Shown here in pieces: positions 22,444 to 32,012 of a stretch of 52,556 nucleotides of DNA. Origin of the DNA: Chromera velia (Eukaryota; Sar; Chromeraceae); NCBI GenBank assembly GCA_018398765.1, contig JAHBMJ010000081.1:1-52556 (forward strand), written 5' to 3'. The first letter of the stretch is position 1; every line of letters starts with the position of its first letter. The notes below the pieces were generated by a model. That model did not search any database. It saw only the letters and a list, made by a program, of their open reading frames with translations, and was not told where the DNA came from. Made by a program: the position numbers and the translations under genes.

Positions 22444-23410
22444 ATTATAATGAGCTATTATCAAAGCTAAGAGCTTACATAGTTAAGAGCTTACAATTAC
22501 ATTACTCTTTCTTTCTGCAGGCCACACTTTCTTCATATAGCCGGCAGTATATACTAATGGGGCCTTCTTGTTGTTATGATCTGTGGGATTGTTTGACATC
22601 GTTGATCAGTTTGATAACGGGGGACCCAAAAAGAGCCTAAGGCAAAGAAAGAAGCGTAAACACTGCTACAGGACAATAAAGAACCACTTCAAATCCTTAA
22701 TCAAAACTTGAATGTCTAGAAAATAAACTCAATGACCTCCTTTTCACTGAACAGACATTTGGAAAAGCTTTTAGGCGTTCATATTCATGTAAAACTGATA
22801 AAAAAATCTTTTTGTAATCTTTTTTTTTTTTACGAAAAAAAAAGTGTGAAGACTCATTTAAGAGACTGAATGACGGATTAAGCTCGAAGATTTGAGGTTA
22901 AAGGGTCAGATTTGAAGTAGATTTGATAGGATTTGATAGGCCCTCTCATGCTAAAGTCTCTTAGGCCTAAGATTTGATTTGAGATTAAGCCCTACTTCAA
23001 ATCAAATCAAATCAAATCTGGTCACTATTTTAACGATGTCTAACCATGCATATTATTAACTAAGACTAACTAAACTAATTTAAACTAGGATTGCATTTAC
23101 TTGATTTACTCTAAGTCTAAGTAACTCTTATTCATCTTATAAAACCATTTAAAAACAAATTGAATTTAAGAATTGAAACAAATTTTTAAAAACTTGTTGC
23201 ATACGGCCCATGATCCGGGTATACCGATAGTCATTTAGGCAACAGAGCTCTTTTAAAACAATAAGCTATACAGTAGTATACACCCTTAATTGCTATAGTC
23301 CACTGCAACCTTTAATTTGAAAATTAAGTGCATACAATATGTTTAGGCCGCGCCTTCAGTGCAGACAGCGCAGGCCGGCGGTCTCAGACGGTCGGCAGAT
23401 ATGTACTACG

Positions 23411-23777
23411 TTTTCACAACATACAGACAGACTAGTGAGACAGACTATATCGTCTTTTCCTTCCCTTTTTCTCTTTCTTCATTCTTTTCTGTTTTTTTCT
23501 TTCTTCTTTTGGCGCGCTCTTTCAGTGGAAGGGTACCAGAGCTCCAGGCCTTGAGCGTACCCTGGGGCCCTTCCTTTCCCGGACGGACAGACTTAGTCTA
23601 TATGTTTCTTCTTCTTCCTCCTCCTCCTTTTCTTCCCGGACGGACAAACAGACAGACAGACAGACTACATGTTTCTTCTTCTTCTCCCTCCTTTTCTTCA
23701 TGAACACAACAGACAAAAAGAAAGAAAGAACAAAGACAGACAGGCAGAAAGACGGAGACAGACAGAGACAGACAGAC

Positions 23778-23810
<33 letters not shown>

Positions 23811-23885
23811 GACAGACAGAGACAGACAGAGACAGACAGAGACAGACAGAGACAGACAGAGACAGACAGAGACAGACAGACAGAC

Positions 23886-23918
<33 letters not shown>

Positions 23919-24040
23919 GACAGACAGACTGTTTGTTTCTTCTTCTTCTCCCCCCTTTTCTTCATGAACACAACAGACAAAAAGAAAGAAAGCACAAAGA
24001 CAAAAGAACAGCACCAACAATCAAACAGCGTGGGCAGGGC

Positions 24041-24071
<31 letters not shown>

Positions 24072-24205
24072 GACTATATCGTCGTTTCTTTCCCTTTTTC
24101 TTCTTCTTCATTCTCTTCGGCAGACAGACTACATGTTTCTTCTTCTCTCTTCTTTTCTTTATGGATATAACAGGCAAAAAGAAAGAACAAAGAAAGAAGA
24201 ACAGA

Positions 24206-24237
<32 letters not shown>

Positions 24238-24406
24238 GCAGACCGACAGACAGACTATATGGTTTGGTAGACAGACAGGCAGGCAGGCAGGCAGGCAGGC
24301 AGACAGACAGACAGACAGACAGACTGTATGTTTCTTCTTCTCCCTTCGTTTTTTCATGTACACAACTAAGAGACAGACCATATGTTTCTTCTTCTCCCTC
24401 CTTTTC

Positions 24407-24446
<40 letters not shown>

Positions 24447-24528
24447 TATATGTTTCTTCTTCTCCCTTCTTTTCTTCATGAACACAATAGACAAAAAGAA
24501 AGAAAGCAACAAAGACAAAAGAACATCA

Positions 24529-24560
<32 letters not shown>

Positions 24561-24851
24561 TATATGTTTCTTCTTCTCCCTTCTTTTCTTCATGGACACA
24601 ATAGACAGACAGACAGACAGACAGACAGACTATATCGTCTTTTGTTTCCCTTTTTCTCCTTCTTCATTCTCTTCTGTTTCTTTCTTTCTTCTTTGGCGCG
24701 CTCTCTCAGTGGAAGGGTACCAGAGCTCCAGGCCTTAAGCGTACCCTGCGGCCCTTCCTTGCCCAGTGCCGGCTTACGCCTTTGCACTTCCACAGACAGA
24801 CAGACAGACAGACAGACTATATCGTCTTTTCTTTACTTTACTTTTTCGCTC

Positions 24852-24883
<32 letters not shown>

Positions 24884-25330
24884 TATATCGTCTTTGCTTC
24901 ACTTCACTTTTTCCGAATCGCTTCCTTTCTTTCGGACAGACAGGCAGACAGACAGACAGACAAACAGACAAACAGACACACAAACAAGCAGACACAGACA
25001 GACAGACACAGACGAACAAACAGAGCCTTCCTTTCATTCTCTTCTGTTTTCTTCTTTTCTTTTGGCGCGCTCTCAGTGGAAGGGTACCAGACAGACAGAC
25101 AGACAGACAGACAGACTATACCGTCTTTTCTTCACTTCACTTTTTCCGAATCGCTTCCGTTCTCACAGACAGACAGACAGACAGACAGACAGCTAGACAC
25201 ACAGACTGTATGTTTCTTCGTCTTTCTTCTCTTCTTCATGTACACAACAGACAAAAAAAAAGAAAGAACAAAGACAAAAGACAGACAAAGAGACAGACAG
25301 ATAGACAGATAGATAGACATGAAGGGAGGC
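23411..25330 (+). repeat. GACA-rich composite satellite block
   Basis: About 1.9 kb in which (GACA)n/(AGAC)n runs alternate with recurring unique-looking spacers. One spacer, rich in tttcttcttctccc and ending ttcttcatgaacacaa plus agacaaaaagaaagaa, appears near 23670, 23935, 24135, 24460 and 24565, with partial copies near 24330 and 25210. A second, beginning ggcgcgctct and containing ggaagggtaccagagctcca, appears near 23511 and 24695 and in truncated form near 25063. A third, with agactatatcgtc, appears near 23440, 24070, 24628, 24825, 24885 and 25115. Long open frames here (runs of TDRQ or VCLS) are translations of the repeats, not genes. Confidence 0.9.
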
Positions 25331-25843
25331 AGGTACTAGATAGAGAGACAGATACACACACAGGCAGACTAACAAACAGACAAGGAACCAGCTAGCTAGA
25401 CCCGCGAGAGCTTCCACCCGGAGGGACAAAAAATTATCCCTGACATTCTGGGCCTTTCTTCTCTCTTCATGTCGCACGTCCTCGGTGTGACACTCAGGCA
25501 TGCCTTGAGACTCTGGCTTATGGGTCAGCGGTGTCTTGGTGTGGCACAAATTTTGAGGCAAAAGGAGAACACAAACCCTTTGCTCCAAAAGCAGAGCATG
25601 CATTTGAGCTTCTTTGCGTACCTTTTCATGGCAGACTCCGGCAGATAAACAGTAGTTTACACCCAGGGTAACCAGAAGTGAAACAGGACGAAGAACGTTC
25701 TGAAATCAAAAAAGGCGTATATATTAAAACATCGGGCGACACGTACGTTGTAGGATAAATTGGAGAAAAAAACCTTCCAAAAAGGTCAAAAATCGGGTCC
25801 TGGGGCAATCAGCTGGTAGCGTGTGCATGTATTTGAACGTCAA
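25331..25843. other. Intergenic, nothing recognised
   Basis: The right flank of the satellite and the probable 3' UTR of the small membrane-protein gene on the minus strand. No supported gene. Confidence 0.5.
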
Positions 25844-26332
25844 TCATGTGTCTGCCTTTTTTGTGATTGCTCCCATGAATAAGCAGGTCGACACCACCGC
25901 CAGGACAAGCAGGCAACAGTCTGTTCCAGGCCCAAGCCAGCCTTTCGTGCCCTCTTCGACAAGTCCGGAGCCTGGCTTTGTGTATTTTGACAACGCCACG
26001 CACTTTACCAGACACACACACGACGCGACCCACCAAGTGACAGCGGCCCCGACATTCCCCGCAACGTAAAAGAATATCAGTCCGAAGGCGCAACAAAAAA
26101 GGCTTGCCCCGAAAAGGCCCAATCTGTACCTTTGCAGCCGTTCGAGTGCTAGAAAGAGCTTTCGCTCCTCTGCAGACATTGAGTTCAGCATCGCCTGCCT
26201 CTCTCTCTGTCTTTGCCATTCCTCCTCCTGCCGTTCGAGATCTTCCCTGAGACTCCGCACAGCTCTCTCTTGCCCAGCCTCGTGCATCCGCCTGTAGTGC
26301 CACCCTTGCGCCTCCGCGTAGCTTTCCGGCAT
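25844..26332 (-). CDS. Small three-helix membrane protein with coiled-coil N terminus
   Basis: Start ATG at 26332; 162 residues; no intron needed. The frame stays open upstream to about 26380 without another ATG, so a 5' exon is possible. After MPESYAEAQGWHYRRMHEAG the N-terminal half is a charged Glu/Arg/Gln helix (EDLERQEEEWQRQRERQAML) likely to form a coiled coil. Three hydrophobic segments follow: LGLFGASLFCCAFGLIFFYV, VGAAVTWWVASCVCLVKCVA and CCLLVLAVVSTCLFMGAI. The short basic tail is KKADT. This suggests a membrane-anchored protein with a cytosolic coiled coil. I do not recognise the family. It is divergent from the SDR gene 0.6 kb away. Confidence 0.65.
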   Translation of the reverse strand: MPESYAEAQGWHYRRMHEAGQERAVRSLREDLERQEEEWQRQRERQAMLNSMSAEERKLFLALERLQRYRLGLFGASLFCCAFGLIFFYVAGNVGAAVTWWVASCVCLVKCVALSKYTKPGSGLVEEGTKGWLGPGTDCCLLVLAVVSTCLFMGAITKKADT

Positions 26333-26946
26333 CGCCAATGCTGCCTGGAGTTGTCGCCTCGAAAGCTGAACCAAGGACACAGGTTTGCCAAAATTCGGTA
26401 TGTATGTTTGAACGTGAAGTTATCGATATATACTCATGCCTGGGTAAAGTACATGCAACAGTATTACTCAACAGAAGTAGTAGGTTTGCCGATATCAAGC
26501 TCACATGCAGACAGAGCACTGATCGTGTAGGAGTATATACACATCCATGGGCCGAAGTAGCTCGGTTGGTGCACGGCTAAAAAGGAAAAATCTCGACATG
26601 CAAACAACAGTCAATTGATTGAATCCATGCATGCATGCATGCACTCTTCGCAGGAGCCTGCATGCAGGTGGCGCGCCGCTATCGCGCCGCTACAAACGAA
26701 GGAAGCGCGCGCGCGCATCTCGAGGATATTCGCATTTCAATGACTGACCTTCATTCGCGCATTCTTCAATGAAGAAGAGAGCCTGCATGCATACCGACAA
26801 AAACCGGCCGGGTCAGGCTGCTGTCTTTGTCAAGCAGCCCCAGTTGGCGTGCACTCCTAGGAGAACTCAAGGAGAAAGATCTGTTGATCCGGGCATTTCA
26901 ACCAGCTGATTTTCTAGACGAAAATTCAGTGCATACAGTCGAAGAA
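26333..26946. promoter_or_regulatory. Divergent intergenic region (membrane protein / SDR)
   Basis: A shared upstream region of about 0.6 kb. It contains a tgca repeat near 26626-26643 and a gcgcgcgc run near 26706. The open frame directly before the SDR ATG (from about 26827, including LLIRAFQPADFLDENSV) may be coding if an upstream exon exists, for example for a targeting leader. Confidence 0.4.
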
Positions 26947-28904
26947 ATGTCCCAGCAACCGAGCGTCGTGCCGTGCAAGGCAACGATCGTCATAACAGGG
27001 TCCAATGTCGGTCTCGGATTCAACCTTACAAAAAAGATTCTTTCTGAGTACCCTGAATGGCACATCGTCATGGCTTGTCGCTCAGCCAAGAAAGCTGAAG
27101 ACGCCATCGAAGACCTCTCAAAGGAAGGAGAGGGAGACAGTCTGAAGGCCCGACTCACGTACGTGGAACTCGATCTGGCTTCTCTTGAAAGTGTCAGTCA
27201 GCTGTGCTACACAAAGCCCCACCAGAGTCAAGAAAGGCTGGACAAGCATGTGAGAAAACCGCTCGTTCCAATGCAGCGAGATCAAAGCACACTGTGCACG
27301 CATGTGCATCGATTTTCCCTGCAAGTTGCAAGTGCAAATCCAGACATGCACTCTCTGGTAAGGTTTGGACATGTTGTTGATGTAAACTGCATGACCATCC
27401 GTATAAAGACCACACAGATATGCAGAAGCAGACCAGTCCTTCCTTCAACAGCTTCCTTTCTGCTCTGTCCTCTTTGGAACGCCTCAACGGAGACAGCCCT
27501 GTATGAATCTAGGTATGAATGCGAAAGCGACTGGGGGGGTGTATTCTCTTTGTTGCTGCCGGACACTGGGCATGAGAATATTGCTGGCAAAAGAGAACTG
27601 AGAGAGACACATAGAGATAGTGCCGGTCAGGTTGGCACAGCAGAACGATCGATTTTGGCAAATCATCTGTCAGAGATCGATCTCCGCAAAGTCTAACAAA
27701 TTGTTCTTGCAAACACATTGCGGTGGAGTGAGTGCAGAACGGCTGGCACGGCAAAAGAAGGATACATGTGCATGCAGTTATTGACGTAGAGCCGCTTTGT
27801 TTGCGCATGTGCATCCAGGCGAAGGCCTTCCCCAAGAAGCTGCTGGAGACGATGGCTGAGCACGCATTGCCTCCTCTGGCGTGTGTCTGCTGCAATGCGG
27901 GGATTAACGATGTGATGGGTGGAATGAAACTGACGGCAGACGGGTCAGTCAGCCAGATGGATGCAAGCATGCCTCCATGGAAGGAAAGGACTCGTGTGGT
28001 AGCACGCATTCTTTTGACACATCTGGGTGTTTGACATTTTCTTGCTTAGTAGCAGAAGAAGCAAGCAACTTCCATGTGTTGGAGGTTTCCGCATCGATCA
28101 GCATTTTGTGCCCAGCAATGGTCGCTCCACCCTTCTGTCTGTCAAGAGCCCTTCCGTTTGAAGAGTATTTGTGTTCAGACTTTCCGGAGACGGACAGCTA
28201 GCTGCAGTGTGTAGATTGCAATGTCTGGATACCTCTTTTGCAGCATCGAGCAACACTTTCAGGTGAACCACCTAGGCCACTTTGCCCTGACCGTTGACCT
28301 GATTCTCCAGGGAGCCTTGAAGGCCTCCCCTTCTGGAGAGCCCCCCAGGGTGGTCCTCATCTCCAGCGCCACTCATGATCCCAAACAGGGCACACCCGTG
28401 CCCTCTCCTCAATGGACCTCTGCGGTGGAATGGGCAAAGAAACCACCAGCACCTAACCGATGTTACTCGTCCTCCAAACTCTGCAACGTCATGTTCGGGT
28501 ATGCACTTCACAGGAAACTTGTGGAAGCAAAAGAGGCAGGGGGCCCCTCTGTGTACATTGTGGACCCCGGCCTGATGCTGGAGACGGAATTGGCTCGACA
28601 GGCGGGCTTCCTGAAGGGGGTGTTCACTTGGGTTGCTGGGATGATTCCGTCTTTGAGCAGGCACATCTCCTCTGTCGACAGATCCTCTTCCAACATCGCC
28701 CAGGTGTGCTGCAGCTCCTCCTTCAACCTACCCTCAGGATCCTACCTTCACAGGGCCACTCCCACGGAGGCTGCAGAGTCGTCAGAGTTCAGTTATGATC
28801 AGGAGGCGCAGAAGGACCTTTGGGACACCTCCCTGGATTTGGCAGGAATGAGACCGTCGTCTCCTCCAGCAGAGAAAACCCTTGCCTCACTTCTCCTCTG
28901 CTGA
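26947..28904 (+). CDS. Short-chain dehydrogenase/reductase (POR/retinol-dehydrogenase-like)
   Basis: Three exons agree in phase: 26947-27192, 27819-27943 and 28244-28904, giving 343 residues. The Rossmann NAD(P) motif TGSNVGLG is at residues 17-24; MACRS follows beta-2, where an Arg favours NADP(H); CNAG is at 107-110; the tetrad is Asn132 (VNHLGHF), Ser164/165 (VVLISSATH), Tyr198 and Lys202 (YSSSK). All catalytic residues are intact. The acidic DLASLES joins neatly to AKAFPKKLLE across intron 1. The C-terminal part (DQEAQKDLWDTSLDLAG) resembles the end of light-dependent protochlorophyllide reductases and retinol dehydrogenases. The fold and catalysis are established for the family; the substrate is not determined. 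No clear plastid leader is present from this ATG. Confidence 0.82.
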
Positions 28905-29220
28905 GTGTTTTTTTGTGGCGCATCCGATGGAAGTAGCTTAGAGAGTAGCTTCAAGTTGAAGTTGCTGACGGGAGTCGCTCAGAGAAAGGAGCTGCTGCTA
29001 CTGCTGCCAATGCTGTTGCTGCTCTGCTGGCTTATAGCCTGCCAATATGCCAGCCATTGCAAATTTAAATAGGTACATATGTATGCCGCCTTGGAATGAA
29101 GCAAAGCGTAGAGGCTACAGTAGAGCAAACGACTTTTGAACACATAGAAATTGAGGTTTAAAAAGCGACTTGTGAAACATATACAAACAGATAAAAACTT
29201 GTAAAAAAACTGGTCAGAAC

Positions 29221-29624
29221 TAGGGGTTATTTTTAAATTAAAAAAAAAAAACAAAAAAATTTGGTCATTTTCACTTTTTTGTTTTTTATTTTTTTTCTGA
29301 CGTCAAACTAAAAAACATGTTGTTTAAGTGTTGTTGATGTGTTGCATGAATCAACAAGTGTTGTTTAAGTGTTGTTTCTTTATTACCGGCTTTAACCTCA
29401 TACATCATCATCATCATCATTATAATTATTATTATTATTATTAATCATAAAATAATGATAAACAAATGTTGTTGCACTGTTATACAACTGTTGCTTTTAT
29501 GTTGCAAGGTGTCGCATATGCTTGTCATGTCTTGATGGAGGTCATAATCGAAAAGCAAAAAAAAAAAAATGCCCTGGGGACCGTTTTTTTTTTTGTGTGT
29601 GTTTTTTTTTTTAAATAACCCCTA
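29221..29624. mobile_element. MITE with GGGGTTATTT inverted ends and TA flanks
   Basis: The left end reads taggggttattt followed by an A-rich tract; the right end is the inverse, aaataaccccta at 29613-29624. Taking the outer TA as a target duplication gives TIRs that start GGGGTTATTT and stay similar for about 45 bp through A-rich sequence to a shared tggtc/cggtc. TA duplication suggests a Tc1/mariner-like family, but this is weak because the dinucleotide is common. The interior carries many TGTTG units and no coding frame. Confidence 0.6.
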
Positions 29625-30185
29625 GGGTTAGAAACAGGAATTATACTATGTAATGTTCAGATGTCTACACATGTTGTCATATGCTAGGCGTCCTATATAT
29701 ATATATATAGAAAAACAAAGTCAAAGATGTTAATCTTTTTTTGTTTTTCATCTTTTTATTTTAAGTACTAACATGTGTAAATCAAAAACTTGACAAAAAG
29801 TGACACTTTTAAGTGAGTGCATGCCCCTCGATCAGCGTGAAACCTAGCTAACTTCTTGAGATAATTTCTAGGGTAATTTCCGCAAAAAGAAAAAAAATAG
29901 TCTGTGCCACTCGGTAGACTAAATTTGTCTATAGCCTCATAGAAATGGACCATTCTAAAATCACATTATTTTTTTATTTCTTTTCATTCTTTTCGTATTT
30001 TAAAAATGCAACTCTTTGTAAATTATTTTTTAAAAAAGTTTAACACGTTAGTTTGTTTCTAATTTTATGTTAAGTTTAGTTAAGTTATAGTCTGGTTTCT
30101 CCTGAAAATTCAATTTGAATCAAATCTACTAAGACCATAGAGTTTTACATTTTATATTGAGTGTTTATTTTTTTATTTAGGGTGT

Positions 30186-30275
30186 CCCCGACCTGCTTCG
30201 GCATGCTTTTATCCTCCCTGACGCTCCTTCATCCTTTTCATGATCGTGAACGCTTTTCAACTCAAAAACGAAAAA
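30186..30275 (-). repeat. Dispersed repeat copy B (inverted relative to 8707-8783)
   Basis: Reverse complement of the repeat at 8707-8783; the core gttcacgatcatgaaaagga and the block ending gaagcaggtcg are shared. Confidence 0.75.
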
Positions 30276-30445
30276 TAAAGCCCGGTTTCATACTTTATAA
30301 CTACTGGCATATCTTGGCCTCTTTTAGCTAGCCTTTCAAGTTTAACAAAAAAACTTGTGTTGCTATGAAAATACAATAAAATACAGTTTTCTGCCACAGT
30401 TTTTATGATTCGTCTTTATGGTTGACTTTGCTTTTTCACACGACG

Positions 30446-31975
30446 TCAGTTGACCACTGCACTACTGCGCGGCAAAAAGTGATCCTCGACGGACCTGAAC
30501 AAGGAGCTGACCACATCATTTTCCAAAAGCATGCCTTTCGGGTCCGTCAGCCGAAGGTCTGCAGAGAGAAACGGAAACTGCAGGACCTCCATCCTGGCCG
30601 CTCTCTCCTCTTTCTGTTCTCTCAAGACTGCTTCTTCTTCAAATTGGCCACTCTCAGGGACCTCCACTGCCAGCCCCACCCGCGTGGTCGGTTCTTCCAT
30701 TTCCCCCCAAAACTCAATCACATCTCCTCTCCCCCTTTCTGATTCTTTGGTCATTTCCACTCCTGCTATCTCGGAAGTCCTTCCAATCGGCCCCTCTCTG
30801 ACAACATACGACGGCAAGTCTCGACCCCTCTGTATTGAGCCTGACTGAGCAACGAGAGATCCCGCTCTGACAACCAGCTCTTCTACCAACGACAAAAGCA
30901 ACCGCGCCCTTCTCTCCTTCTCTCCTTCAACATCTACATCTACCTCTTCCTGAGCACCCTCACGATTGACATGATCTGACAATGTCGCTCCCCCCCCAGA
31001 CGTCAATTCTTCACTTCTCGAAGCATCAAGCGAAGAAAGAGAAATGGAATGAATCAGAGAACTCAAGCAGACCTCAAGAGGATTTTCTATGCTCTTCTTC
31101 TCAGCCCTCGTTCCACCCTCTCCCCTAAGCCCACTCGAAATCTCAAAGTCTACTTCACTTTCAGGTGAATCTTCTACCGCCAAAGTCGAAAGAACCCCTC
31201 CGCCATCCAGATCACCCACGGAATTTGTGCGACAAGAACCAGATCCTATCTCCACCACCCGACACTCCCCCCATGCAGAAGAAGACAACAGCACCTCCCT
31301 CTCCCTCCGAAACGACGACCCCGACCCCCCCCAAGATGCAGATGCAAATTTCAGCACCACCTCCAGATTCCCTCCCAACACATCCCGCATCACATTCTCC
31401 CCCCTCAACACTCCACGGACTCCCGAAGCTCCAAACAAACGCATTACTTTGCGCAAACACAATCCCTGCCTCCTCCTCATTGCAAGCATCACACCCTCAC
31501 ACAGCCTCTCTGACTCACTCCCCTCCCTCTTGCCCCTCAGAGACACTCCAAACAGACGATCCAAACATTTTTCTGCACTCGACGCAGATACAGAGGAAGA
31601 AGAAGAAGAACGCGCCGCCATCTCGTCCTCGACCTCACTGCCCGTCTCTCTAGTCCCCTCCCTGTCCAGTCTCCCTGTCGTTTTGCCGACAGCTGTGATT
31701 TCCTGTCCCATCCCCGTGCCTCCAGCTGCAGTCTCCAAGTCACTCACCCACTGTTTGTAACCTCCCAGAGACCCCGGACGCGAGTGCCTGTGTCCTCCAA
31801 GAAATGATGCCGCGCCCATGCCGAACCCGAGAAATTGGGCCCCCTCCCAGTAGCACCTGCATGCATGCATGCAAGCGCACAGGGAGGAGATCACACTTCA
31901 CGATCAAGAATGGGGAAGCGTAAGAGAAAGAGACACCTCTATCCGCAGAAAAACTCAAAAGCTTTGCAGGCGAGC

Positions 31976-32012
<37 letters not shown>

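Larger units (their letters stand above)
20993..23022. mobile_element. 2-kb element with ATTTGATTTGA-type inverted repeats
   Basis: The left end accagatttgatttgat (20993) is matched in reverse complement by the right end finishing atcaaatctggt (23022). Both ends carry arrays of ATTTGA/TCAAAT units over about 100-140 bp. No clear target duplication was found and the element has no coding capacity of its own. A hAT-like element is nested inside, so this one was there first; without it the outer element would be about 0.8 kb. Confidence 0.62.
28905..30445. other. AT-rich intergenic island
   Basis: The 3' flank of the SDR gene, then AT-rich DNA with a MITE (29221-29624) and a dispersed repeat (30186-30275). 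Simple runs such as (CAT)n/(TTA)n near 29402-29445 and (TA)n near 29695-29710 are present. No supported gene. Confidence 0.6.

Noticed and set aside
23522-25395. Long open frames with TDRQ or VCLS repeats on both strands
   Set aside because: They are translations of GACA/GTCT microsatellites that lack stops; no unique protein sequence is conserved.
26545-26630. Possible tRNA gene: a good A-box-like tagctcggttggt and a weak B-box-like gattgaatcc
   Set aside because: The acceptor stem does not pair, the box spacing is too long without an obvious intron, and the 3' side falls in a tgca repeat.
30422-31760. Plus-strand frames of up to about 220 codons opposite the hemW last exon
   Set aside because: The minus frame carries recognisable HemW motifs at both ends; the plus frames are Pro/Ser-rich shadows of it.
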